Assembly: GCA_963575745.1 (NCBI GenBank)
Contig: CAUYUJ010014207.1
Location: 233,983-297,982, forward strand
Source of the DNA: Prorocentrum cordatum
Taxonomy: Eukaryota > Sar > Dinophyceae > Prorocentrales > Prorocentraceae
DNA length: 64,000 nucleotides
Direction of reading: 5' to 3'
Shown here: positions 55,601 through 60,795 of the stretch, in pieces
How the letters are laid out: each line of letters begins with the position of its first letter
Numbering within the stretch: position 1 is the stretch's first letter
Translations under genes and position numbers: made by a program
Notes under the pieces: generated by a model
The model's database searches: none
The model's input: the letters and a program-made list of their open reading frames with translations, nothing else
Told to the model about the DNA's origin: nothing

Positions 55601-57011
55601 ACGCATCGCGTCAGACCTGCGTTTCCAGCGTACGTGTTGAACTCCGCATTGCTACGCTGCGTGTTGCGTGCTGCGTACCGGGGCAGCCAAGTGTGGGAGG
55701 CTCCCGTGAGTTGCCACCGGAGAAGGCGAGGACACGAAAATCAATGCTGCACATAGAGCGACATGCTGGCTCCGGCGGGAGAGCACCATGAGGGCGCCCG
55801 GCGCCGCGAGGTGCCTTGGTTCGTGAATTGAAAAATTTGTTTTGGGTTCAAAAAAACAAGTTTGTGTATTCACAAAACTGGTTTTGAACTCAAAGTCAGT
55901 TTTTGAATTCAAAACCCAGTTTGAGTTCAAAAACCAAATTGGGATTCAAAAACCAACTTTGTAAATTCAGAAGCCACTTACAGCTGATGTTCGACACCCC
56001 CCGTTTGCCCACCGCCCTTGTCGCCCCCCGCGAGGAGGAGAAGGGGCCCTACCAGTACGTGTTCCTCCAGGAGTGCGACTACATGAACGGCCTCGTGCAC
56101 GAGATGGTCCGCGGCCTCCAGGAGCTGCAGCTCGGCTTCAAGGGCGAGCTGACCATGAGCGAGCAAATGGAGGAGCTCGCAGACGCCCTGTGGAAGGAGA
56201 TGGGGCAGCCAAAAACATCATACACACAAACTCTCGGACGTCCGCGCAGATGTCTCGGGTCGGCGCTGGATCCCCTTCCCACACGCCCCTGGTGACGCCT
56301 CCCGGCGCCGTCCCCAGTCTGCTGCGCGTGCTAGGCAACGGGTGTGGATGGTGAGGGGGGCCCCAGCGCTGACCCAAGAGAGCCGCTCGGACCTGCGCCG
56401 ATTCATGTTCGTCTGGTGCGCTGCTCCCCCAGGAGAAGCTCCCGACGTGGTGGGTGAAGCTCGGTTTTCCGTCGACGCGGCCGCTCAAGTCTTGGCGGGT
56501 CAACCTGCAGGACAGGTGCGTCCAGCTCGACGACTGGGTCAACGAGCCGCTGACCATCCCGAAGGTGGTGGACCTGTCCCGGCTCTTCAACCCGCAGAGT
56601 TTCCTGACGGCGATCAAACAGATTTGTTGCCAGCAGCAGGGCCTCGAGCTGGACCGCCTCCAGGTGTTTACAGAGGTTCAGAAGAAGGAAGCCAAGGACG
56701 TGGAGGCCCACTCGAGGGAGGGAGCCTTCGTGACAGGCATGTTCCTCGAAGGCGCACGCTGGGACACCACGTCGATGTCCCTCGAAGACTCCAAGCCAAA
56801 AGAGATGTTCACCAAGATGCCCGTGATCAATTGCAAAGCGGCCATGGCGCAGGACAAGAGCGACAAGAACACGTACATCTGCCCCACGTATTGCGTCCCC
56901 ACTCGGCGGCCTTACTTTGTCTTCTCCGCGCAGCTACGCACGAAGACGTCGCACCCAGACAAGTGGACGCTCGCGGGCGTTGCGATGATCCTCGACATCG
57001 GCGGCGTGTGA
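29775..57011 (+). CDS. Axonemal outer-arm dynein heavy chain, beta class (11 exons, first exon missing)
   Basis: This is the motor subunit of ciliary/flagellar outer-arm dynein, an ATP-driven minus-end microtubule motor. My exons are 29775-33016, 33185-33271, 33689-36631, 36808-38324, 48114-51027, 51196-52178, 52348-53332, 54244-54378, 54728-54805, 55984-56196 and 56433-57011. They join in frame to about 4,557 residues, the usual size for the family. Seen in order: tail; linker; AAA1 P-loop GPAGTGKT near residue 1865 with Walker B CFDEFNR; AAA2 GPTGCGKT near 2146; AAA3 GVAGTAKT near 2487; AAA4 GVGGSGKQ near 2848; coiled-coil stalk from about 3106 to 3390 around the microtubule-binding tip; AAA5, AAA6 and C-terminal domain. 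The HPNAEI, DGLEDQ and C-terminal W-LAGVA motifs resemble DNAH9/11/17 rather than DNAH5/8. Four introns are transposon-derived. About 20 N-terminal residues are not located. Ends of introns 4 and 9 are tentative. Confidence 0.96.
33017..33184 (+). mobile_element. Intron 1: family II introner (163 bp) with TSD-derived GA-AG splice sites
   Basis: The element occupies 33019-33181 (TCAGGAGGGG...GGGCCCCTCCA). It is flanked by AAGGA at 33014-33018 and 33182-33186. Splicing AAG|GA...AAG|GAG restores GCC AAG GAG TGG. This is the most diverged of the three genic copies, yet its element length is identical to theirs. Confidence 0.88.
33185..33271 (+). CDS. Dynein heavy chain exon 2 (29 residues)
   Basis: A small in-phase exon encoding EWEQKYVDYIRTF... 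through VEKLR. It bridges exon 1 to exon 3 (VDEPENERLL) in the pre-linker region. It follows the AAG acceptor at the right target copy of the family II element and ends at CGG|GTGGGG. At 87 nt it keeps phase 0 on both sides. Confidence 0.88.
33272..33688 (+). other. Intron 2 (GT-AG) with an inverted repeat and a dispersed repeat
   Basis: Contains CACCGCACGGT motifs in both orientations. GGTCACCGCACGGTTTTGGGA (from about 33382) pairs with TCCCAAAACCGTGCG (to about 33466). The 3' part (about 33550-33688) matches 59215-59340. Both intron ends carry GGTGG. Confidence 0.75.
33689..36631 (+). CDS. Dynein heavy chain exon 3 (linker and AAA1)
   Basis: 981 residues holding the linker (DHC_N2; PRFYFCSNQALLDILSNG is the conserved signature, near residue 1580) and AAA1, the main ATPase site. 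The AAA1 P-loop GPAGTGKTETTKD is at 35954-35992 and Walker B CFDEFNRI is near 36107-36130. The exon starts after CCCCAG at 33688 and ends at CAG|GTCAGG (36631/36632). All the key AAA1 residues seen are intact, so the motor should be active. Confidence 0.95.
36632..36807 (+). other. Intron 3 (GT-AG, 176 bp) with a short hairpin
   Basis: TCCAGAGCGCTC (about 36660) and GAGCGCTCTGGA (about 36700) form a perfect 12-bp inverted pair. The 3' half is pyrimidine-rich up to CTTCACAG. No match to the other introns. Confidence 0.85.
36808..38324 (+). CDS. Dynein heavy chain exon 4 (AAA2 and first part of AAA3)
   Basis: AAA2 carries P-loop GPTGCGKTE at 36973-36999 and the conserved WVILDGDID / HASPATVSRGG blocks. 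AAA3 carries GVAGTAKT at 37996-38019, with Ala where most P-loops have Gly, and Walker B-like FFIDDLNMP. The 5' acceptor is TTCACAG|GAC (DLFPG). The 3' end is placed at GATTC|GTCAGA; with the acceptor at 48113 the phases match, since exons 4 and 5 together are a multiple of three. The donor could be a few bases away. Confidence 0.92.
38932..39118. mobile_element. TIR element of another family in dynein intron 4
   Basis: GGGCAACGATAGGGGG at the left and CCCCCTATCGTTGCCC at the right continue inward to TGCACAGGGGGG / CCCCCCTATGCC and CATCGAC / GTCGATG, giving arms of about 45 bp. The middle has further palindromic ATCGCCGAT words. No ORF. Confidence 0.78.
39137..39293 (+). mobile_element. Family I TIR element in dynein intron 4
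   Basis: TTGAGTCGAGCATGTGCCTC ... GTAGGAGGACATGCCCGACC TAA, with internal AATAGTCTGGTGGCGATTTT. It lies directly beside another TIR element (38932-39118). Confidence 0.85.
39300..43336 (-). other. Unassigned minus-strand coding-like fragments in intron 4
   Basis: Several minus-strand stretches look formerly coding: NHRVNQLEHHLQQLQTKIGS (about 39.45 kb), ELATSRARLHNIPQSVADAA (about 40.35 kb), RGPYEKSYQEYIDEHRAMWP (about 40.75 kb), NSVQSFQRYGLLAEFGKPLS (about 41.35 kb) and LTRNIAALHLNEYPLKSHHL (about 41.83 kb). They lie in different frames. I recognise no domain. Position beside the 44-kb remnant suggests one decayed retroelement or several. Confidence 0.35.
39727..39935 (+). repeat. (TCC)n tract in dynein intron 4
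   Basis: About 200 bp of TCC with a few CAT/TAC/TAT interruptions. Strand matches the gene, so the pre-mRNA would carry a long pyrimidine run here. Confidence 0.97.
43640..45143 (-). pseudogene. Opposite-strand retroelement remnant with endonuclease-like start
   Basis: On the minus strand, SVTSLEANWSIFTELREQFG followed by ATTIALQETQHPAD (about 44235-44380) resembles the start of EEP endonucleases (strand, helix, then LQET). Upstream is an Arg/Pro-rich region. Downstream, KYIKDFAVLARIAKLGWSRA occurs in another frame. No RT motif is found near it, so the assignment to a retroelement is an inference. Confidence 0.42.
45885..46440 (+). repeat. 53-bp minisatellite, about 10 units, in dynein intron 4
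   Basis: CGGCGGCCGAGAATAAAACC, GTCTCCGATCGGTTGCGCCA, TAGGTTGCGCCCT. GGCCGA starts at 45889, 45942, 45996, 46049, 46102 and 46155. Followed at 46450-46525 by GTTCAGTTCA-type repeats. Confidence 0.95.
46555..46642 (+). mobile_element. Truncated family II element
   Basis: Carries the left-half blocks ACACACAGACACAAAG, AACCGTCGACG and AGCATGGGAAGTGGGGGAAGAC, then runs into a (TA)n microsatellite where the T-rich right half would lie. The right terminus is absent. It lies in the large dynein intron 4. Confidence 0.65.
46642..46695 (+). repeat. (TA)n microsatellite
   Basis: About 26 TA repeats joined to a truncated family II element. Confidence 0.97.
46868..47028 (+). mobile_element. Family I TIR element in dynein intron 4 (second copy)
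   Basis: CTTAAGCAGGGCCTGTCCCT ... CCCCTGTAGGGGGACACGCC CGACCTGAG, with internal AATAGTCTGGGGACG. No clear target duplication. Confidence 0.85.
47265..47381 (+). repeat. (GGA)n tract in dynein intron 4
   Basis: GGAGGAGGAAGAGGA repeats. The flanks GCGGCGCTGCTTTGTG and GCGGCGGTGCCTTGTG are themselves similar, so the tract sits inside a duplicated sequence of about 40 bp. Confidence 0.93.
47478..47660. mobile_element. Family IV-like element, CGCGCAGAGGGGGG type, in intron 4
   Basis: CACGCGCAGAGGGGGGCAGG, then CTTCTCAGAAGGCGCGGGCC and CTGAGAACCAGC-TAAGAAGCAG. It matches 57029 and 58740 in layout. Confidence 0.6.
48114..51027 (+). CDS. Dynein heavy chain exon 5 (end of AAA3, AAA4, stalk, AAA5)
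   Basis: About 971 residues. It resumes the AAA3 end with CACMNPKAGSF. It then carries AAA4 P-loop GVGGSGKQSL (48868-48897), coiled coil 1 from about 49643, the microtubule-binding tip near 49990-50100 (WKTAQKMM, DEVRDFN), coiled coil 2 to about 50500, and AAA5 (FSMAIRSHLW, GIPMTDSIDP). The frame is open upstream to 47788, but that part has no dynein similarity and I exclude it. The exon ends GGG GAG|GAA, where a family II element begins. Confidence 0.94.
51028..51195 (+). mobile_element. Intron 5: family II introner (163 bp), GA-AG
   Basis: Element 51031-51193 (TCAGGAGGGAAAACAAC...GGGGCCCCTTCA), flanked by AGGAA at 51026-51030 and 51194-51198. The intron runs from GAATCAGG to TTCAAG. The interior has a duplicated AATATGGGAA motif, and a T/G-rich stretch precedes the acceptor. 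Confidence 0.92.
51196..52178 (+). CDS. Dynein heavy chain exon 6 (AAA5/AAA6 region)
   Basis: Encodes EVDYDPKFQLYLQ... through ...LRALRPDR. It includes the conserved CTIINFIVTPDGLEDQ block and the P-VAAEGSMLFF segment typical of the region between the stalk and AAA6. It begins right after the AAG of the family II intron and ends in phase 2 at GATAG|GCT. Confidence 0.93.
52179..52347 (+). mobile_element. Intron 6: family II introner (163 bp), GC-AG
   Basis: Element 52182-52344 (CTGGAGGGGAAACAACA...GGGCCCCTTCA), flanked by TAGGCT at 52176-52181 and 52345-52350. The donor GC and acceptor AG both lie in the duplicated hexamer. The element is closely similar to intron 5. Confidence 0.92.
52348..53332 (+). 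CDS. Dynein heavy chain exon 7 (AAA6)
   Basis: Completes DR|LT and continues through ATPIFFILSPGADPVKEVE, the N--HNVAMGQGQ block, GHWVMLQNVHLM, TNEPPQGM and FGEIMYGGHIVDDWDRR, all hallmark AAA6/C-terminal blocks of axonemal heavy chains. It ends at HPN (53332), followed by GCC GAG ATC, which is duplicated at the start of exon 8. Confidence 0.93.
53348..53509 (+). mobile_element. Family I TIR element in dynein intron 7 (first of two)
   Basis: TTAAGTCGGGCCTGTCCCTC ... GGGGGACATGCCCGACCTAA, flanked by TCTTAGG at 53340-53346 and 53510-53516. Confidence 0.9.
53518..53677 (+). mobile_element. Family I TIR element in dynein intron 7 (second of two)
   Basis: TTACGTCGAGCATGTCGCTC ... GGAGGATATGCCCGACCTAA, flanked by TCTTAGG (53510-53516, shared with the first copy) and TCTTGGG (53678-53684). 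Its sequence differs from the first copy, so this is two insertions rather than a duplication. Confidence 0.9.
54244..54378 (+). CDS. Dynein heavy chain exon 8 (45 residues)
   Basis: Encodes AEINFRTAQCDKTFDMLLTLGPG..., completing the family motif HPNAEI-F. Acceptor TAAG ends at 54243. I set the donor at AAC|GTCAGA (54379) because the sequence from there matches the left end of a dispersed repeat also seen at 7590 and 63920. A donor at CAG|GTTGG (54406) is also open and in phase. Confidence 0.82.
54379..54727 (+). mobile_element. Intron 8: family V TIR element with a nested family I copy
   Basis: GTCAGACTCGAGCAGGCC at the left and GAGTCTTGCG at the right (about 54706-54715) are inverted copies extending inward to GGTTGGCC / GGCCAACCC. 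The sequence left of the nested element matches 63915-63970 and 7590-7650. The sequence right of it matches 7665-7765. The whole intron is therefore one repeat copy split by a family I insertion at about 54440-54600. Splice type GT-AG. Confidence 0.75.
54440..54600 (+). mobile_element. Family I TIR element nested in intron 8
   Basis: GTTAAGTCGGGCTTGTCGCT ... CCCTGTAGGGGGACACGCCC GACGTAAG. It interrupts the family V repeat between the GGCCTGGA and CCAGTTTTCGTGG blocks. Confidence 0.88.
54728..54805 (+). CDS. Dynein heavy chain exon 9 (26 residues)
   Basis: Encodes ATCGEILEEVLEKKFATDDISSSMTE, matching the short helix before the C-terminal domain in beta-class chains (ILEEILE pattern). The acceptor is GAGAG|GCG. 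The 3' end is uncertain: GAG|GACCGAGG (a GA donor) keeps phase with exon 10, whereas the GT a few bases later does not. Confidence 0.72.
54806..55983 (+). other. Intron 9, about 1.18 kb
   Basis: Holds a repeat of GCGTCGATT-like words (55330-55440) also seen at 20340-20470, a family VI element (about 55440-55690), and an A/T-rich stretch with repeated TTGAATTCAAAA-like words (55810-55975). 54830-55200 is GC-rich spacer with no match found. The 5' end is uncertain. Confidence 0.7.
55440..55690. mobile_element. Family VI element in intron 9
   Basis: CAGCTGCCCTGATACGCCCG ... ACCGGGGCAGCC, with many variants of AACGCGTTGGCCCACGC inside. The copy at 20340-20490 lacks it: there GACAAGATGGTATG joins GGAGGCTCCCGTGAG directly. 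That empty site marks this stretch as an insertion. Confidence 0.75.
55984..56196 (+). CDS. Dynein heavy chain exon 10 (71 residues)
   Basis: Encodes LMFDTPRLP...YQYVFLQECDYMN...LGFKGELTMSEQMEELADALWK, the conserved ...FQEC-MN...GLKGELTM segment of the C-terminal domain. The acceptor is CTTACAG|CTG at 55983. The donor is AAG|GAGATG at 56197, inside a 6-bp duplication shared with the start of exon 11. Confidence 0.88.
56197..56432 (+). mobile_element. Intron 10: family III introner (230 bp), GA-AG
   Basis: Element 56201-56430 begins TGGGGCAGCC and ends GCTGCTCCCCC (short inverted termini). It is flanked exactly by AGGAGA at 56195-56200 and 56431-56436. Inner arms (CTCGGGTCGGCGCTGG / CCAGCGCTGACCC) form a second inverted pair. 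Splicing AAG|GAGA...CCAG|GAGA restores AAG GAG AAG. Confidence 0.87.
56433..57011 (+). CDS. Dynein heavy chain exon 11 (C-terminal domain and stop)
   Basis: 192 residues and TGA at 57009-57011. It carries FNPQSFLTAIKQ, EGAFVTGMFLEGARWD and the final YICPTYCVPTRRPYFVFSAQLRTK / KWTLAGVAMILDI, the diagnostic C-terminal barrel of axonemal heavy chains and closest to the beta class. Acceptor CCCCCAG ends at 56432. No polyadenylation signal is recognised, which is usual in dinoflagellates. Confidence 0.95.
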   Translation, partial: EKLPTWWVKLGFPSTRPLKSWRVNLQDRCVQLDDWVNEPLTIPKVVDLSRLFNPQSFLTAIKQICCQQQGLELDRLQVFTEVQKKEAKDVEAHSREGAFVTGMFLEGARWDTTSMSLEDSKPKEMFTKMPVINCKAAMAQDKSDKNTYICPTYCVPTRRPYFVFSAQLRTKTSHPDKWTLAGVAMILDIGGV

Positions 57012-57028
57012 GGGCTCCCTGAGATCAG

Positions 57029-57195
57029 CCACGCGCAGAGGGGGGTTGGGGGGAGGGGGAGGGCTTCTCAGGAGCACCTCTGCGTCTTCCAAGGCGCGTG
57101 CCTTATCGATAGATGTAAGGCCCCGCGCCTTCTAAGAAGCAGCCTGCCTCCAAGAGGCCTTCCCCCCTCCCGCCACCTCCCTCTGCGCGCGGCCA
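57029..57195. mobile_element. Family IV-like TIR element after the dynein stop codon
   Basis: CGCGCAGAGGGGGGTTGGGG at the left is inverted as CTCCCTCTGCGCGCG at the right. In the middle are ATCGATAGATGTAAGGCC and CGCGCCTTCTAAGAAGCAGC. It starts about 20 bp beyond the TGA, so it probably lies in the 3' UTR. Confidence 0.7.
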
Positions 57196-57199
57196 GTGA

Positions 57200-57866
57200 G
57201 AGCAGAAGGCGGAGTCGCAAAGGCGAGTGTCGCCTCACGCACTCGCTGACGCCTCAGCGTCTCCGCTTTCTTTTCCTCTAGCCTTCTTCCTCTCCTCCTC
57301 TCCCTGGCGCCCTCCTCCTTCCCAACTTCCTCCTTATCCTCCCCCCCCCCGCCCGCCAGAGCTCCCGACCCAGTTGTGCCGGTTGATCTCCGAATCACGT
57401 AGATCCGTGATGGTCCATGAGCGTGTCACCGAACAACAAAACGCCTGTCTGGACTTTTCCACGACGCCGGATGGGAGGATCTTCTTCCGCCTTAAGACCC
57501 CAGAAGCACCCGCAAGCCACTGGACGTCATCGGAAGCACCCAACAGTCTCCGAAGCTATGTGAAAGCCCTGGAGACTTGCGAGGCCCTCCGAAGACTTTC
57601 GAAGGCTCTAAAAATACGCAGGAAGCGAAGGCAACAACCAGAGGAGGAGGAGAAGGAGGAGGAGGAGGGAAAGAAGCAAGAGGAGGACCTGCTCCTCCTC
57701 CTCTTCCTCCTCATCCTCCTCATCCCCCTCTTCCTCGAAATATCGGCCCCTGGACGTGTCCCGAAGCGCGGCCTGGCCAGGATCTAGGGGCGAAGCCGAC
57801 CGCGGCGGCGACGGCCCACGAGTAGGCCCGCGGCCTGAGAAGCAGTAAACTCCGCCGTGCTGGCGT
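57200..57866. other. Spacer 3' of the dynein gene
   Basis: Pyrimidine-rich 57240-57360, then a GC-rich stretch and a purine/pyrimidine switch (GGA at 57640-57690, CTC at 57690-57735) that could fold back on itself. No gene recognised. Confidence 0.6.
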
Positions 57867-58208
57867 GAGGTCAGGCAGGTCCTCCTACAGGCGGATTTGG
57901 GGGGAGGAATAGAAAATCGCTAAACCATGTTCAGAAAGAGTCCAAGAAGTATTTCGGGCTTCTCAGTAAGCGTGAGGGGGTACCCCCCGACGGGGGTCAA
58001 CCTCACCTCGTCGTCGCGCCGCGACCGGGGTCGGATCGCCTTCGGCGCGCGGTGGCTGCCCGCGACGAGGGTTGATGTGGGGCTGTCGGCGGGGTTGACG
58101 CCCCCCCGACGCTTATTAAGTAATTCGGAGAAGCCGAAAAGTCGTTTCCGGATTATTCTTTTACCATTCTGGAATCTTCTTCTTGTAGATGGACATGCCC
58201 GACTTGAT
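57867..58208. mobile_element. Diverged, enlarged family I-like TIR element
   Basis: GAGGTCAGGCAGGTCCTCCTACAG at the left and TCTTGTAGATGGACATGCCC GACTTGA at the right are inverted family I ends. The interior is longer (about 340 bp) with a secondary inverted pair around 57975-58110 (GTACCCCCCGACGGGGGTCAAC / GTTGACGCCCCCCCGAC). Confidence 0.6.
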
Positions 58209-58739
58209 GCTTGCGCGTGGCACCCGAAGCCGGCGTTAAAGATGCGCTTGTCAAGCGAAGCGCCCTTGCACGCTTCGGTACTAGGCATCCATCCAAAGAT
58301 TTCGGATTCCTCGGTCTGAGGCTGCCATGGCGTCTTGGTGCCACCTAGACGCCTTGAGTCTTGAATCGCCATCCTTCCTGGCTGGGCTCGGCTGTATCAG
58401 GAAGCTGGGTGCACATGACGCGGCAGGCCTGGGCAAGAGCCGGATACACACGTGGCCAGATGTCTTCCCAGGACTCGACTCCCAGTGGAGCGGGGCTCTC
58501 AGACTCGTGGGCGGGTCAGTTCCCGGAAGGTCTTGACGACTCGATCACCGATCGTGGCGATGTTTCACCGATATGCCTGCGAGGATCAAGCCGGACACCC
58601 CGAGGCAGAGGCACACAAGCCCGAGCAGCTCCGGGCAGATCCAGGCGAAGGCAAGGATCTCCAGAGAATCTGAATTCATCGTGGCTGCTCCAGCGCAAGG
58701 AGGGGGACAGAAGAAGTTGTTGAGGCTCCCATCAGCGAC

Positions 58740-58856
58740 GCGCAGAGGGGGGAAGGGGGGGAGGGGGGAGGGCGTCTTAGGAGCACCCCTGCTTCTTGGA
58801 AGGAGCGGGCCTCATCTATAGATGTAAGGCCGGCGCCTTCTAAGAAGCAGCCCCAG
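58740..58856. mobile_element. Family IV-like element between 45-bp direct repeats
   Basis: GACGCGCAGAGGGGGGAAGG ... CATCTATAGATGTAAGGCC ... GCGCCTTCTAAGAAGCAGCC. The sequence AGCGCAAGGAGGGGGACAGA (about 58693, running on to GAGGCTCCCA) is repeated on the other side (about 58855-58903). Confidence 0.7.
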
Positions 58857-58991
58857 CGCGAGGACAGGGGGGGACGGCAGAAGTCGTTGAGGCTCCCACC
58901 GGCAAGACGTGCTCGTGGCGCAGGCGGCCCGCGCCGCGGAGCCCCACGCTCTCCCGCGCAGCGCCAAGCGGTGCCACTGCGCCCCCCAGGG

Positions 58992-59141
58992 TTCAATCGG
59001 GCCTGTCCCTCCACAGGGGGAATCTTTCAAGGTAGTAGAAAAATAGTCTGGGACGAGTTTGTTGAGCATTTGGTTCTACTTGTTTTGATCTTTTTTATTT
59101 TTCGTCCAAAATACGCCTGTAGGGGGACAGACCCGACCTAA
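58992..59141 (+). mobile_element. Family I TIR element with 8-bp TSD
   Basis: TTCAATCGGGCCTGTCCCTC ... GTAGGGGGACAGACCCGACC TAA, flanked by CCCCAGGG at 58984-58991 and 59142-59149. Confidence 0.88.
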
Positions 59142-59214
59142 CCCCAGGGCCTCCCAGAAGGAACAGCTCAGAGGAGGAAGAGGTGCCCATACCTCTACCC
59201 TTTCCTTGTTTTTT

Positions 59215-59345
59215 CCCTTTTTGGGCCTCCTCGGAGGCTCTTGTCAACGCTGGATTCGCCTCGAAACTCTGGTCCGAACGCACCCCGGAAGATGTCTGGG
59301 GAGCCGCGGTATCGGTACCTTGTGGTATCGGTATCGGTATGCTTG
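59215..59345 (+). repeat. Dispersed repeat shared with dynein intron 2
   Basis: GGAGGCTCTTGTCAACGCTG...CGAAACTCTGGTCCGAACGC...GCGGTATCGGTACCTTGTGG aligns with 33568-33683 (CGAAATCCTGGTCAGAACGC, GCGGTATCGGTACCTTTTGG). Confidence 0.75.
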
Positions 59346-59360
59346 AAGATGTTTGGACCA

Positions 59361-59409
59361 TTTCCCATCTTCCAAAATCGGCCTGCAGGGGGGACATGCC
59401 CGACCTAAC
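59361..59409 (+). mobile_element. Family I right-end fragment
   Basis: CCAAAATCGGCCTGCAGGGGG GGACATGCCCGACCTAA matches the family right end. No left end is found upstream; the DNA there is a different repeat. Confidence 0.65.
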
Positions 59410-59544
59410 CCCAGAGTCTTCCAGAACCTCCCGCGGCCTGAGGCATCCAGGCTCCTAGATGGGGTCGGAGCAGATGGGGTCGAATGATCGCGCCGCATCG
59501 TCCGCGTATCCGCGATGCTGCTCGATGTGGGGCCTGATTTGCTT

Positions 59545-59645
59545 CACGTCGACATCGCCGATACATCGCCGACGTCGGCGATGCGTCGCCAATGCATCGC
59601 CGATGCATCGCCGATGCATCGTCGATGTATCGGCGATGCGGCGCG
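59545..59645 (+). repeat. GCATCGCCGAT tandem repeats
   Basis: Short palindromic words CATCGCCGATGCATCGCCGATG. A family I copy begins about 40 bp later. Confidence 0.9.
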
Positions 59646-59682
59646 ATCCTCCGACCGCATCTTCTCGGACCCCATCTGAGGT

Positions 59683-59838
59683 CAAGTCGGGCCTGTCCCT
59701 CTACAGGAGGAATCTTCCAGAATGGGCAGAAAATAGTCTGGGGACGATTTGGTGACTATTTCTGAACATTTGGGGGGGCATTTCTGGACTACGTTTCATG
59801 TTCAGCCCAGAATCCCCCTGTAGGGGGGCACCGAAGTC
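59683..59838 (+). mobile_element. Family I TIR element with decayed right end
   Basis: TCAAGTCGGGCCTGTCCCTC, internal AATAGTCTGGGGACGATTTG, then CCCCCTGTAGGGGGGCACCG. The last CCCGACTTAA bases are lost. Confidence 0.82.
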
Positions 59839-60006
59839 TACACACGCGCCTTCCCTCGCGGAGGCCCCGTCGCGGCCGGCAGCTCCGCTGCCCTGGGTCG
59901 AGGCATCGGCCACCCCCCTCCCTTCATAGAGCGCGTTCCACTACTCGCAAAAGTGCCTGCTCGCAGACTTCCGATCCAGGCCGCATCTGTGAGCAGTTCC
60001 GTTGCT

Positions 60007-60364
60007 AGGGGAGCAAAAAGTCACATGAACATAAAAACGCGGATCTCCCGCCTTCCTCGTCCTTGTTGCGGCGATGTCCGGGGCCTTGCCGTGCAGCGGG
60101 CTGTTCTGTGCATCCGTACGCGTGTGCGGGCGATGACGCGGGAGGCGGTAGTTGCATTTCAATGATGATGCGTTGTCGTCGGAGAAAAAAAAAAACTCGG
60201 AGGTCCGCGCAAATGTCTCGGATCGGCGCTGGGCCCCCCCTGGCGGCGCCTCCGGCGCCGCCCCCGGCGCACCTTCGCGCGCCAGGGAGGGGGAATCCAG
60301 CGCCGACGCGAGAAGCCCGCGCGGACCTCCGAGTTGTTGTGCTCACGTGACTTTTTGTTCCCTT
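60007..60364. mobile_element. Family III element, nested inverted repeats
   Basis: Outer arms GGGGAGCAAAAAGTCACATG (60007-60031) and the inverse of GTGACTTTTTGTTCCC (60341-60364) enclose inner arms of about 41 bp, ACTCGGAGGTCCGCGC (from 60195) and GCGCGGACCTCCGAGT (to 60335). The inner arms match the arms of dynein intron 10. No coding capacity, so a MITE-like non-autonomous element is inferred. Confidence 0.8.
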
Positions 60365-60790
60365 ATCTCGGCGAGCACAGTCGGGGCTCTGACCTAAGGA
60401 ACCCCAAGTAAGGAACGAGGCCCCTCTTTTCCAGAAGGTAAGCTTCGATCCCCGATCGTAAATATGAGGAACACCTGAGGCAAGCTGTGAAACACTGAAG
60501 GAACGCGGAGCCCCTCCCCAACCAAAAGGGTTCCTTCTTCAGGGCCCCGACTGCAGGAGAGCGCGCTCGTCTGTGGGGGCTCCAGTCGAGCGGTTCGCCC
60601 CGCCGCGCGGCGGCCGGGCTGCTGGGCTCCGCCGCGCGGCGCCGCGCTCCCTCCGCCGCGCTGCCCCGTGCGGGTGCGCGGCCGCGCCCGCGGAGCCCTC
60701 GCAGATGCGCGGGCGCCGTGGCGCCCGCGCGAGCCAGTGGAGCGAGCAGCCCATAGTTTGGCATCTGGCGCTAAGCATTTGCTCAAACAC
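60365..60790. other. GC-rich spacer
   Basis: GCCGCGCGGCG-type inverted words at 60595-60660. Nothing coding recognised on either strand. Confidence 0.55.
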
Positions 60791-60795
60791 GTTAT

